Source: Kingdonia uniflora
Lineage: Eukaryota > Streptophyta > Magnoliopsida > Ranunculales > Circaeasteraceae
Length of the DNA: 64,000 nucleotides
Direction: 5' to 3'
Assembly (NCBI GenBank): GCA_014058105.1
Contig: JACGCM010002082.1
Coordinates: 1,302,001 to 1,366,000 of the forward strand
Shown here: positions 49,060 through 59,825 of the stretch, one piece after another
How positions within the stretch are numbered: position 1 is the stretch's first letter
How the letters are laid out: every line of letters starts with the position of its first letter
Notes under the pieces: model-generated
What the model saw: the letters and a program-made list of their open reading frames with translations, nothing else
The model's database searches: none
Told to the model about the DNA's origin: nothing
Translations under genes and position numbers: made by a program

Positions 49060-49272
49060 CACCCCCCAATAGATAATGAGGAACTGATTATCTACATAGC
49101 AGTTATAGATACTTCACTCAGCTCGGTTCTCATTCACCTTGAAGGGAAAATCGAGAAACTAGTTTACTTCATTAGCAAGACCCTCACTCTTGCGAAAACG
49201 AGGTACTCTAACATCGAGAAACTTCTTCTCACTCTTGTTTATACTTCACAGAAGCTCAAACACTACTTCTAA
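49060..49272 (+). pseudogene. RNase H (Ty3 type) of the Tat element
   Basis: The frame at 49081-49272 reads IYIAVIDTSLSSVLIHLEGK, then VYFISKTLTLAKTRYSNIEK and LVYTSQKLKHYF, the usual Ty3 RNase H-like order after reverse transcriptase. The active-site aspartate position is degenerate and the domain ends at a stop. In the Tat lineage this domain is thought to have lost catalysis, with a second RNase H taking over. Confidence 0.72.
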
Positions 49273-49529
49273 GATCATTCAGTGAAATTCATGACGAACT
49301 ACCCACTTCGGGAAGTTCTATCCAAGAAAGAAAATTCACGAAGAGTGTAACAATGGTCAGTAATTTTTGGCGAACATGATATCAAGTTCGAGCAGCGTCA
49401 TTCCAAAAAAGGGCAGGCCATCGCAGATTTGCCAGTGGAAGATCCCAAGTAGGAGGAGCACGATCCTGACCTTTCAGAGGAAGTTACAAAAGATCTACCC
49501 CCCAAAGCATTTGAGGAGCGAGCTGAATA

Positions 49530-49851
49530 GATTACGAGGAAGGGGTGGAGACTTCTCACAGATGGATCAGCAGGACCCGTAGGGTCAGGAATTGGAATCG
49601 TACTGATTACCCTTTTCAGCGACATAATTGAAAAATCGATCCGCCTAGATTTTGTGGCCTCAAATAATGTCACCGAGTACGAAGCTCTTATTTATGGACT
49701 CGATCTCTCCCTTGAGCTTGGCGTCCCCAAACTCTTAGTTTGCACAGATTCACTACTCATCGTCCACCATTACTCTGAGAAATACAAGAAGAGTGGCAAG
49801 ATGATCGAATACGCAGTCCTCGTGGTAGATATGATAAGTAAGTTTGCGTAA
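49530..49851 (+). pseudogene. Second (plant/archaeal-type) RNase H of the Tat element
   Basis: After a frame change near 49600 the order is LLTDGSAGP, VASNNVTEYEALIYGLDL and LLVCTDSLLIVHHYSEKYKK. The conserved acidic residues of type-I RNase H are present: D in TDGS, E in TEYEAL, D in CTDS. This extra domain is the known signature of the Tat lineage. It ends at a stop at 49849, and a further frame (49900-50268) leads into the integrase zinc-binding region. Confidence 0.78.
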
Positions 49852-50159
49852 GCGACTCTCAATTATCTTCCTAGAGGCAAAAATAAACACGCCGATTCCT
49901 TGGCATATCTAGCCAGGGTCATGGGCATAAAAGCTCGATATCTCCAGATCGAAGTAATTTCAACCCCCAACATTAATCGCATTTTTGTATGCACGATCAA
50001 TACTGGGGACGATAAAGGGGGAGGCCACGATTGGCGAAAGCCTTTCTTAGTTTATTTCGGTATCAACAAGTGTGACGAACTGCTTCTTATAGATCCGAAG
50101 GAACGCCGACAGCTGATAGACAACTTGAAGCGCTATACCAATCAAAATGGTACCTTGTA

Positions 50160-51300
50160 CCATCATTCAATCACGGGGCCTTGCCATAAGTGCCTCTCCA
50201 AGCAGAAGGCAAACGAGATGCTCCGCGATCTACATGAAGGAACTTATGGCTCCTATACCGCAGGATGATCACTGGCGAACAGAGCCATTACACAAGGAAT
50301 ATTCTGGCCCGGCATGCACATATAAGAAGATGAGTACTCTCTAAAAAAAAACACACATCAGCGACATGAAAATATGATACGCGCTCCTGCGCTCGAACTC
50401 TATTCAAGAAAGGTGTTTTGGCCATTCAAAAGATGGGCCCTTGATCTAGTCGGCAAATTTCCTAATTCTCCAGGTAACTGCCACCGCCTTCTCGTAGCTA
50501 CCAATTATTTTACAAAATGGGTAGAAGCAATTTCACTCTGTCAAACCTGAGAAGGAGAGGTCATCTCTTATATCTGGGAATACATCATCACTCAGTTTGG
50601 GTGCCCCCACCTAATTAGTATCGATAATGGGCCCCAATTTGATAGAGAAAATGTCCTAGCTTTTCTCAACCAACATAACATCATTCATTCACCATCCAAT
50701 CCCTACTGCCCCCAAGGCAATGGCCAAGTCAAAATTACCAACAAAACCATCGTAGATGAGCTTAAGAAAAGGCTACACTCTAAAAAAAAAGGGAATCGGG
50801 CTCGAGAACTACCTCATGTTTTATGGGCATATCGTACCACTCAACGACAGTCGATAGGCTGCACTCCATTCCTCCTTGCCTGCGGCACTGAGGCCATCAT
50901 TCTTTCTGAATATCATCATCCAGTCAAAGATCGTGAGCTAACCGATGAAGAAAATGAGTTCGAATTGGCTTGTAACATCAATTGGATCGATGAAACCAAG
51001 GAACACCCCATCTCTAACCTAGGTCAATATCACCATATGATATCCAGTTCTTACAACAAACGAGTCAGAAGCTGTACTTTCCAAATCAATGATCTCGTCC
51101 TCAGAGAAATACCTCAACACCGAAAAGAGTCTCATGCTGGGAAACTAGCAGACAATTGGGAGGGTTCATTCCTTATCACAGGTTTCTCAGGCCTGGGATC
51201 ATATTATCTCATGAAAGAAGAGGGAATCCACATTTCAATTCCTTGGAATACTAGGCGATTGAAGCAATATTATCGTAAAGTCCCTCACTACTCTATTTCA
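50160..51300 (+). pseudogene. Integrase of the Tat element, catalytic residue changed
   Basis: The zinc-binding part is damaged: DLHEGTYGSY keeps the first histidine but the second is tyrosine, and the cysteine pair is lost after stops. The catalytic core reads KRWALDLVGKFPNSPGNCHR (first aspartate), LISIDNGPQFDRENV (second aspartate) and QGNGQVKITNKTIVDE, where the expected glutamate is lysine. The C-terminal part continues with LPHVLWAYRTTQRQS and SCTFQINDLVLREI. Stops occur within 50270-50550. The element could not integrate with this protein. Confidence 0.87.
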
Positions 51301-51464
51301 TTTTCTTGCTTTCTCATTCCAAAAGTGAGATTTCCATCTCCATCCAATGTACATCCTTTTTTAGAAATCAATGAAGATTATAATTTTTTCTATACATCTT
51401 TATACTTTGTAGATAATACATAGATTAAAGCATAGATAATACTAGCTTTCAATCAAACTCTTTT

Positions 51465-52070
51465 AGTTAAATCAAGAATACGCTTGGTTTGGCTGACTCT
51501 TTTCTTGCAATTAGGGCAAGGTAGAACTTGTTCTCAATCAACGGACTCTACCAGACATAAAATAAAGCAAAGGTAAAACTAGCCTTTATCTCTTTCGATA
51601 TGTTTGTGACATTCTTTCAGTTAAATCAAGAATACGTTTGGTTTAGCTAATCTCCTGCGATTAGGGCAAGGTAGCACTTGCTCTCAATCAACGGACTCTA
51701 CCAGACATAAGATAAGGCAAAGGTAAAACTAGCCTTCATCTCTTTTAATATGTTTGTGACATTCTTTAAGTTAAATCAAGAATACGCTTAGTTTAGCTCA
51801 TCTCCTGCAATTAGGGCAAGGTAGCACTTGTTCTCAATCAACAGACTTTACCAGACATACGATAAGGCAAAGGTAAAGCTAGCCTTCATCTCTTTTATTA
51901 TGTTTACGACATTCGGCCAGTTAAATTCAGGTTATGCCAGATTTGACTGACTCTACTAAACTTTGAGGTTAAAACAAATATAATACTAGTTTTCAATCAA
52001 AGAGCTCAAACAGACATAAGATAAAGAGAAGGTAAAACCAACTTTCATCTCTCAACATGTCTGTGACACA
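51465..52070 (+). repeat. 150-bp tandem repeat, four units, after integrase
   Basis: Units start at 51465, 51619, 51769 and 51919, each with AGTTAAATCAAGAATACG or a variant and a later CTACCAGACATAA block. The first three are very similar and the fourth is degenerate. Short arrays in the 3' region are known in Tat-type elements and can seed satellite DNA. Confidence 0.88.
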
Positions 52071-52279
52071 TATTATTTATTTTTTCATGTATATATACAG
52101 CCACTACAATGGCAAATTTTATGTTGTGGGGATGTCAGCTTTGCTTACCCCTACAGTAGGAGGTCGACTATCTATGAATTCTCGAGCAATGACAACAGTC
52201 CTGCACTCCTCTATCAATTTAGTAGTTCGAGGGCCCAGATCTGTTCCCATGGAGCTGGTGCAATCTTTTCAATCTATAT

Positions 52280-55099
52280 CTACCCTACAAAAACATCCCT
52301 TTTTGACATACAGTCAAGCAAGGTATCCCTCTCTAACTTAATTCTTTTAACTTCTTCTACAAAATAAACAATCACCGACCTCAAGAAGTCTAAATGCAAG
52401 GCGTGAGTTACAATTGAGTGAGACCAAGCCATCCTTGAACTCAGAAGGCGATCTGCTAATCTTTTGTTCTTATCTGTTCGACTCTCCAATTCTTTGTCTA
52501 TCCAATCTGTAAAGGCAATGTTCTCCACAGATTTTTTGTCAGCTTTTTCTTATTCAGCTCGATTAATTGCCTGTAATTCAACAACTCGAGCACGAAGAGT
52601 CTCGATCTCCTTCTTCAGTTCATCCACATCTAGAATTTTCTTTAACAAATCCTCTTTATCCTTCATCACAATATCCTTCCCTCTGATAACATACTCTAAC
52701 CCTTTTTCCCTGGCGAGAATAACGTCCAGCTTTATCTGGCACATTCGTAATTCCTCAACCCCTTTACGTACATTCCCTTGAATCCGTAACACATCTCCCC
52801 CCAACTGCCTTATTCGAGCTGATAACCTAACAACATCGCCTTGAACAAGAGAAATTCTGCCATCATTTTTCTTCTTTTTTGACAGCTCCTCAGTCTCAGC
52901 ATTCCTGACACGCAAGTTGACCTTACCCAATTCAGCTTTCAGCTGTGCCACCCTTTCGTTTAGCTCATTGCATCTTTGCTGAACTGCCCGAAACTCTATA
53001 TCCTCTGCAGAGAAAGCTGTAGTCAATTTCTCAGCTTCAATTTCAGACGTAGATAAATTGTCTCGAACTTCCTTTAGCTCATTATCTTTGTCGACTAATC
53101 TCTTCTTCAGCTGCCCCAGTTCGTTCCAGATATTTACCAGATCAGTTTGAAATCGCTCTTGATTATTCCTTTCCCTAGCCAACTCATTTCTCAAACTAGC
53201 CACCAACTAATTCAGATCTGCCTCCGATGTTTCTAGAGCCTGTATGTGGTAACGGGCCATGTTGGCCTCCCTGCTCTTTACCGTCAAAGCATCATTCTGA
53301 CTTTTGAGTTTCGCTGCATGTTCCTTTAACTCCTTGAACTCTTTTTGCCATTTCTCAATTTTGGCATCCTTCTCATCGATCTGTCGAGTTAGGTCGGTCT
53401 TCCCTATCCTCATTCGCTTTTCTCATCCTATCAAACTCCTCTACAAATTCCTGGTTACATTGGAGAGCTTCATCTTTACGCAGGCGAACTGACTCTAATT
53501 CGACCTGTACATCACAAGTGTATTGTATCAAGTTCGATTTAGAACATCCATCACTACATTTCCACATTTCTAACAAGATTTAACAATATCTTTTTTTTTA
53601 CTTTTACTGTGTAAGACTACTTCTAAACTTAAGGTCAAAGTACAAACTTTGATGGATACAACATATATTCACAAAACTAAGGTACACATTATCTATATTT
53701 CTGTATGACAACTACAAAAATCTGTTGTGTTGAACAACATTTTAGTACCGTTTGCCCCTTCATAGGCAACAAATTTTTAATTCAATTCTAAGATCTTGTT
53801 GTTACTTTGTAGCTCTAAACTAATGAAGCATAAAAATCAAATATTTCTTGCTTTATTCTAACCTGAAGCTCTGCTTGCAAAGATAACAGGGACGTTGAGG
53901 TCTCTTTCTCCTTAGCAAGCTCAACCTCTAAATCTTTTATTATGAGGCGTATGTCCTTATGTTCCTATAACAACGTTTATGAAAATAACTTAGCCTACAA
54001 AATTCTATCCAAAATACACAACCAGTTTGCATACATTCATTGGTGTTCATACAAAGATAGAGCCATCATTTTATCCTACCTTCTCAGTTTCGATCTTTAG
54101 GCGTTTGTTGTCGTCCCCCTGGTTATTCCTTGCAGTCTGGGGAGACACACTATACAGCCTATCAATAACCCCTACAACATCATCTTCTCTATCTTCATCC
54201 TCCTCCTCCACATAGGTGTCGTCCCTAATGGCGTCCATCTCCTCTTCAGGATATCTTTTGGGCATGAGGTGACGCCCAAGCCTGTCGCACTCAGCTATCG
54301 CCTCCTCTAACTCCAATCTTGCATCCTTCCGTAGCCTGTCGATCTCAACTGCATGGGAAGCCTTCAGGGCCTCCAACTTCTTGCTTAAATCATTTTTTAG
54401 TCGAACTACATTCCTTTCGAGCTTGATCTTCTACCTCTTTAACTCAACTTTCTCCTCCTCGACCCCGGGGCATATTCTCTTGATCAACCGAGCAGCCTGC
54501 AAAAATTAAACAAATCGACCCTATTGATTAGCTCAAATCAAAATACAACGCCCATCATAATTAAATACTCGAGCATAAGAGCCTACCATTTTGCTCATCT
54601 CCCCCTCTCTGCGGAGAGCTGCCAACCTGGCCTTCTCCTCTACATCCTTCCATTTGTTCTCCCCATCAGGTCGATTTTCTATGACCTTCACACCAAATAC
54701 TCCAAAAGGATCTACCTTTCTCTTTTTTACTTTCTCAGCAGCCGCAACACTTCCCGAGGTCCCAGCAGCCGTAGGGCACTTTCCAAGACTCCTTTTGGGA
54801 TATGTCCGAGCTACTTTGCTTGACGTAACGGATTCTGGTAAACCTTTGTCTAATCCAGGGGACTTCGGCAAGTTTCCTTGCTTTTCCCCATCAGTCTCCT
54901 TCATTTTGTTACTATCAGCGCTCTCCATTAGTCTTTTCAACTGAGATTTTACAGCCTTTTCAACTCGGCTTTGCCCCCACTTTTTTTTGCTGATGCCGAG
55001 ATCTTCCAACACTACCTCAAGATCAGTCTCCTCTTGAGAAACTTTATTTAACAATGACTTTTGCCTTGTCACCTGTGATTTGGGACTTGTCATGTACAA
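52280..55099 (-). pseudogene. Antisense, intron-containing coiled-coil gene inside the Tat element
   Basis: Four exons on the strand opposite to gag-pol: 55099-54587, 54496-54080, 53964-53863 and 53504-52280. All three introns have GT-AG ends and are phase 0, and each exon before the last is a whole number of codons (171, 139, 34). The product would be about 750 residues. It has a Lys/Ser-rich N-terminal part with a basic patch (KVKKRKVDPFGVF), then long Glu/Lys/Leu/Arg-rich coiled coil, and a C-terminal end WIDKELESRTDKNKRL followed by VYFVEEVKRIKLERD. Lesions: TAG at 54433-54431, a one-base shift near 53415, stops near 53206 and 52551. Extra antisense frames are known in Tat elements, but I do not recognise a named domain. 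Confidence 0.72.
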
Positions 55100-58000
55100 A
55101 ACATTAACATCAGCATAAAAATACGATTTTAAATATTAACTTCATGCATTATACATTGTTATACTTACGTTGTTTTACAGTTCTATTCTGGTGCATTAGT
55201 GCTGGTATGATCGCACCAGCACCTGGTATGATGCATTATAAAATTGATTTTTAAAATCACATAAACACAACATATATATCTACTAACCTTCTATATCAGA
55301 GTATAAATCTGAGATAACACTGTATCCTTCCCTTACCACGTTGCTATATAACCACCTTATGAATCTGAGATAACACCGTATCCTTCCCTCACCACGTTGC
55401 TGTATAACCACCTTCGAGACTCTGATTCAGCAACTCTCTCACGTTGTGTCTGATGATCCCTTTCGCTTAGATCGGAATCAGATAGTTGTGTGCAATTTCA
55501 TAATTCAAAATTTTCCGATCTGATTATTCCTATTTTTTCGATCCGATAATTCCAAAAGCCATCTGATCCGATTATTCCGAATCCCTTCGATCCCATTATT
55601 CTGAAAAATATTCTAAATATCCCTCTAATTCGATTTAATTATGAATAATTCGAATTGAAACATAAAACATTAGACCTTAAAATTCATAGCCTAGGGCATT
55701 CGCCACCGCCTCTTCTTCTATATTCTCCACTACCTCCATTCTCCAGTACCCTCCACTCTTAAGTTAAAACTTTACCCCCTCCACTCCCTCTACTCTTAGT
55801 TAAATCTCCACTACCTCCATTCTCTATTTTCTACAGCCTCGATTTTGATTCGCAGCGAAGAAGAAAAGTTAAATCTCCTATTTGGCTTCAGTTCTCCACT
55901 GGCTTCGATTTTGAATCTTTGATTCTTGGAGAAGTGAGAACTCTATTATTATGGTTTGATTTGATGAAGTGAGAACTCTGTTATTCCAAAATTTATTCTA
56001 AATTTATTTTGAAATTGATTCCGAAATAGTCAAAATTCTAAAATTTCTGAAAATTCTGAAATTTCCGATCGAATTTATTTTTACAGTTTTGAAAAAAATC
56101 GGATCGGATCAGAATAGATTTTATAGTCCTGAAAAAAATTGGAAAAATTCCGACCTTCTCTCTTTTCGATCCGATCCAAAAACAGACCTAAGAGGATCTA
56201 TTCAAACAAACAATTTCTTTCAACTTATTCAAACTCAACACAGTTATATTTTTACATTCATCTCACACATAATTACATATAAAATAGCCTTCATGACCGG
56301 TGAACATCCAACCATTCAACCTACAAAATCCCTTATATCCTCAAATACGATCTTCACTTCAGCAATTAATCCCACATTCTCTTCTTGATCTGCAGGATCC
56401 CTCACCAGTTCATGAAAAAATCTCTCAAAGAAAAAATGGGCATACTCGAGCTCCCTACCCATTGAATCTAGTCCTTCGAACTGACATTCTCTCACTGACA
56501 GCTCAACATCATAACCCAACATTCCAAAAAATATCTCCCGTACTTCAGCGATCTTTATTGCCAATCATCCTTCAGCTGCACTATGAATTCTTTGGGATCG
56601 AGTCCGTACCATTCTAACCCTTTCTCTCATATTTAGAGATCATTTTATCCTTATTTATACATTTCATGTTAAGGATTCCCCTCAAATAATGGTAATTCCC
56701 TTTTATTTCGTAACAGAAATCCCAGAATCTTGATAAAAGTTATCTAAGCTTATCTTTTCCCATCAAACCTAATCATTCTACACCTTTCCTAGTCGAAACT
56801 ACTCTTTCCAGATTTAATTTCTTAAATCGACCTCTGTCATATTAAATCTTCACTTCAAAGATTTCCTGCATTTTTTTTTTATATCTACCACATTTCCAAC
56901 ACACACGCCGGATCATAGTTACATTTTAACATACATTTTAACATGCATTTTTACGCCGGATCAAAGATATCCTTATTTATACATTTTAACATGCATTTCA
57001 ATACAAAAATTGGATAACAAATTTTATTCATGACAGATTACAAGTACTTTTATAGATTACAAGTGCTTTTACAGAAAACAAGTCTTTCAAGTACTCAACA
57101 ACAAGTACCTTACAAATAACAAGTTTTTTAGTCCTTTTCGCACTAACAAATCTTTCAGGTACTCCGAAAAGTCAAATCCTTCAGTTCATCTCGCTTTTGT
57201 GATCGTTCACCCTTATGCAAAGTAAAAATTGGAAACAACGAGTATCCTCACCCTCATGTGTTTGTCAAAAGTCTAAACAAACTTCAAATGGAAACTATGA
57301 AAGCAGGAGACTCAGTGCTAGACCCAACTCTTCAAACTGAAGATCTTCTTAGCGCCAAATGAGGATGAAAAAACAGAAACAGATTTCCACTCCCCATCTC
57401 CCTCCTCCACTACCGTCGCCGCCTCCTTTAAAACAACCACCTCCTCAGAGTTGGTAAAGATAAAGAGAGCCCAACCTTAGAATCCATTATGACACATAAA
57501 ATTAGTGTAACTGCACCACAATCATGCCTATCCTTGCATCAGTCTCCCCAACCCTGTCCTTCGCTAGAATGCAGAGATAAGCCCAACATTGTTCCCCTGT
57601 TAAGATAATGTGGTGAAATCTCCATCTACAGTAAAATTCCTCCTCAGCTTCAACCGCTTTATCTGCCGACATGCCTCTATACGTCGGAGGGACAGGAACA
57701 AGAACAGGATCCTCCAAAGAGTGATCCCCAAAAAATCCCAACTTCAACCTCTGCATTTTAAAAGTAGTTTACCCTTACAAAGCCATCCTACGAGTCTTCA
57801 CCATTATCAACAACTTGCAGAGAATTTTGCACAAAACAAATGTACTTTGCAACAAACTTGGTACAGGTACTATTTATATAACCCTACATTTATTATGCAG
57901 GTACGTTTTCCCAAGCGTCATTATTCAATACGAACATAACTCTTCAAACCCTAACTATCACATACATCAATACTCCTATCAACATTCAATGTACGTCCAT

Positions 58001-58142
58001 TACCCTTTGCATACACATTTTTCCATACAGTCAACAAACATCATTACTTCCTTCAAAATTCAAAATTTCCAACCCGAATACCCGTGTATCCAAAAAAATT
58101 CTCAATCAAAGCCACTCGTAACTTTGGTTGCGAGGGGGAGAT
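55100..58142. other. Tat element 3' region, mostly non-coding
   Basis: Two minus-strand frames (56564-56316, FEGLDSMGRELEYAHFFFER; 57756-57502, FYCRWRFHHIILTGEQCWAY) could be upstream exons of the antisense gene, but I cannot join them. The 55430-56180 part is low in complexity, with many GATCCGAT and ATTCCGAAT repeats. The purine tract ends the region. Confidence 0.4.
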
Positions 58143-58763
58143 TGAAGGGACCTATCCCTCGATCTCACATAAAATCAAGTTGTCTCTAGCTCGAATTACC
58201 TCCATGCCAGGTTCACGGATTCTCCGCATGACTTCTCTAGTTAACATTACCACATACCCAATAAACTGATAAAGAACGTGGGTCAAGCTCAAACTGGAAA
58301 ACCTAAATAAGTCAAATCTACCTGTCTCTTACGAACTCAGTAGTTAATCAGTCAACAGCCACTAACCACATTGTTCGGAGAACGTACTTCAGCACGATGA
58401 AGAACTACGGAATAATCCTATATAAAAAAAATGTTCCAGAAGAGACAAGGACTAGAAAAATTATACAAGGAATCACCATGAAAACTATACTTTCTTAAGA
58501 TTCTCAAACAGTTCCAAGTTCTTATTCACAAGATCAAACATTTCTAAGTCTAGAAATAACTTGTAATAAGATATCAATAGCCTTAAGCAATAAACATCAT
58601 AGTTACAAAAACTCTCAACACAAGGTTGTGGTTTTTAACCTATTCATAGGTTTTCCACGCTAAACACCTGTATCATTTTTTGTCTATTCAATTTTTGTTG
58701 CAGGTACATTGGTGTAAGGACTAATTCTAGCCCATTTTGAGCTTACAGAATTAGGCCATTACA
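58143..58763 (+). repeat. 3' LTR of the Tat element
   Basis: It is 621 bp, begins TGAAGGGACC and ends TTACA, and pairs with 45365-45986. Confidence 0.92.
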
Positions 58764-58768
58764 TCTCT

Positions 58769-59345
58769 GGCTAAAACAAAATTGTCTTAAAGTGAGAAAA
58801 TAAAGATAAAACAAGTAAAAAGGCAAATCATATCTCAAAGATCGATTTATGTTTATTTAAAGATCATCCCAAGATTTTTACCTAGTAAAATTATGAGAGT
58901 TTCTTCTACCTATTTTCTCTTCAAAATATATGCATCTCCTAAGTACATCCTAGTTAATAGATACTACAAAAGGAACGTCAATGGTAAACTTTAGCATACA
59001 TATAATGTAAATCTTTTTATGGTTCGATAATATTTACAGATGAACACTAAAAGGTAGTAAGCTCACTTGTACTACTTTTTGGGTCTTCTTTCCACTTAAT
59101 AATCTTGCACTGCAGCAACAACTAATTGAGCTTCAACTGTAACATCACATCATAATGATTGGTCAATATTTCTTTTTATATTACAATGAGAAATTGAAGA
59201 ATAATTTTAAGTGACCTAAACAAAAGGTAGTTAAATAAATTAAACATATTAATTTTGATTTATTTTTTAAACCGGAGCCAACTAGATCTGGGATAATAAA
59301 GTCAATGACTAGGATACAAGTTGTGTATCAACCAAGGGAGGATGG
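58769..59345. other. DNA right of the Tat insertion
   Basis: By position this should continue the CACTA element interrupted at 45364. I recognise no coding sequence, no subterminal GACGG array and no TAGTG end. Confidence 0.3.
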
Positions 59346-59566
59346 TCAATAATTTTGTCTTAAAGGCGAGTTGGTTGATATTGTTGTCAAACATAATTTA
59401 CCACTCTCGAATATCTCCATTTGAAATGCCAAAGTCCACGAAGGACGATAGCTCTTGAGTGTTAGAAATTTGTTCTGCCAAAGTATGTTAGTCTTCCAAG
59501 GGAAACAAATTTCCTCCAATGTGGCTGGAATTGCTTGGTAAACTTTTTGGAGCATTTTTGTTTGGT

Positions 59567-59602
59567 GAAGCTTCAATGCTTGCAGCCTCAACATTAGGAG
59601 CA
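59567..59602. repeat. 36-bp repeat, left copy beside the hAT gene
   Basis: It matches 62075-62110 at about 32 of 36 positions, in the same orientation (AAGCTTCAATGCTTGCAGCC versus AAGCTTCAATACTTGTAGCC). On the minus strand both read PNVEA-SIEA. The two copies bracket the hAT transposase. Confidence 0.7.
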
Positions 59603-59825
59603 TTGTTGAGAAAAGTGAGATGCTATCAGAAGGATTTACAAAAAAGTACGAAATATCAAGGCTTAAGATCTGCTAGAAACCGGAGACTCCATCAACAACA
59701 TATTACTACCATTGTAATGTATAAGCATATACAAATGCCCCATACTTCTTTAAGTCAGAAGAAAGAGGCTTCTTGTAGATTTCATATTTCTTCTCCATTC
59801 TGGTAGGCATCTGCAGCTACTGCTG

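Larger units (their letters stand above)
45365..58763 (+). mobile_element. Tat-lineage Ty3 LTR retrotransposon, 13.4 kb, decayed
   Basis: LTRs at 45365-45986 (TGTAGGGACC) and 58143-58763 (TGAAGGGACC) both end TTACA. The target duplication TCTCT is perfect at 45360-45364 and 58764-58768. The primer site at 45989-46005 is TGGCGCCGTCTGTGGGA and the purine tract GCGAGGGGGAGA is directly before the right LTR. The order is gag, protease, reverse transcriptase, RNase H, a second RNase H, integrase, a 150-bp tandem array, a spliced antisense gene and 3' LTR. The dual RNase H, extra antisense frame and tandem repeat near the 3' end are known traits of the Tat lineage. All coding parts carry stops. Confidence 0.93.

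Noticed and set aside
56089..56617. Plus-strand open frames of about 100 codons in the Tat 3' region
   Set aside because: They overlap a minus-strand frame, carry no motif, and sit in low-complexity repeat sequence.
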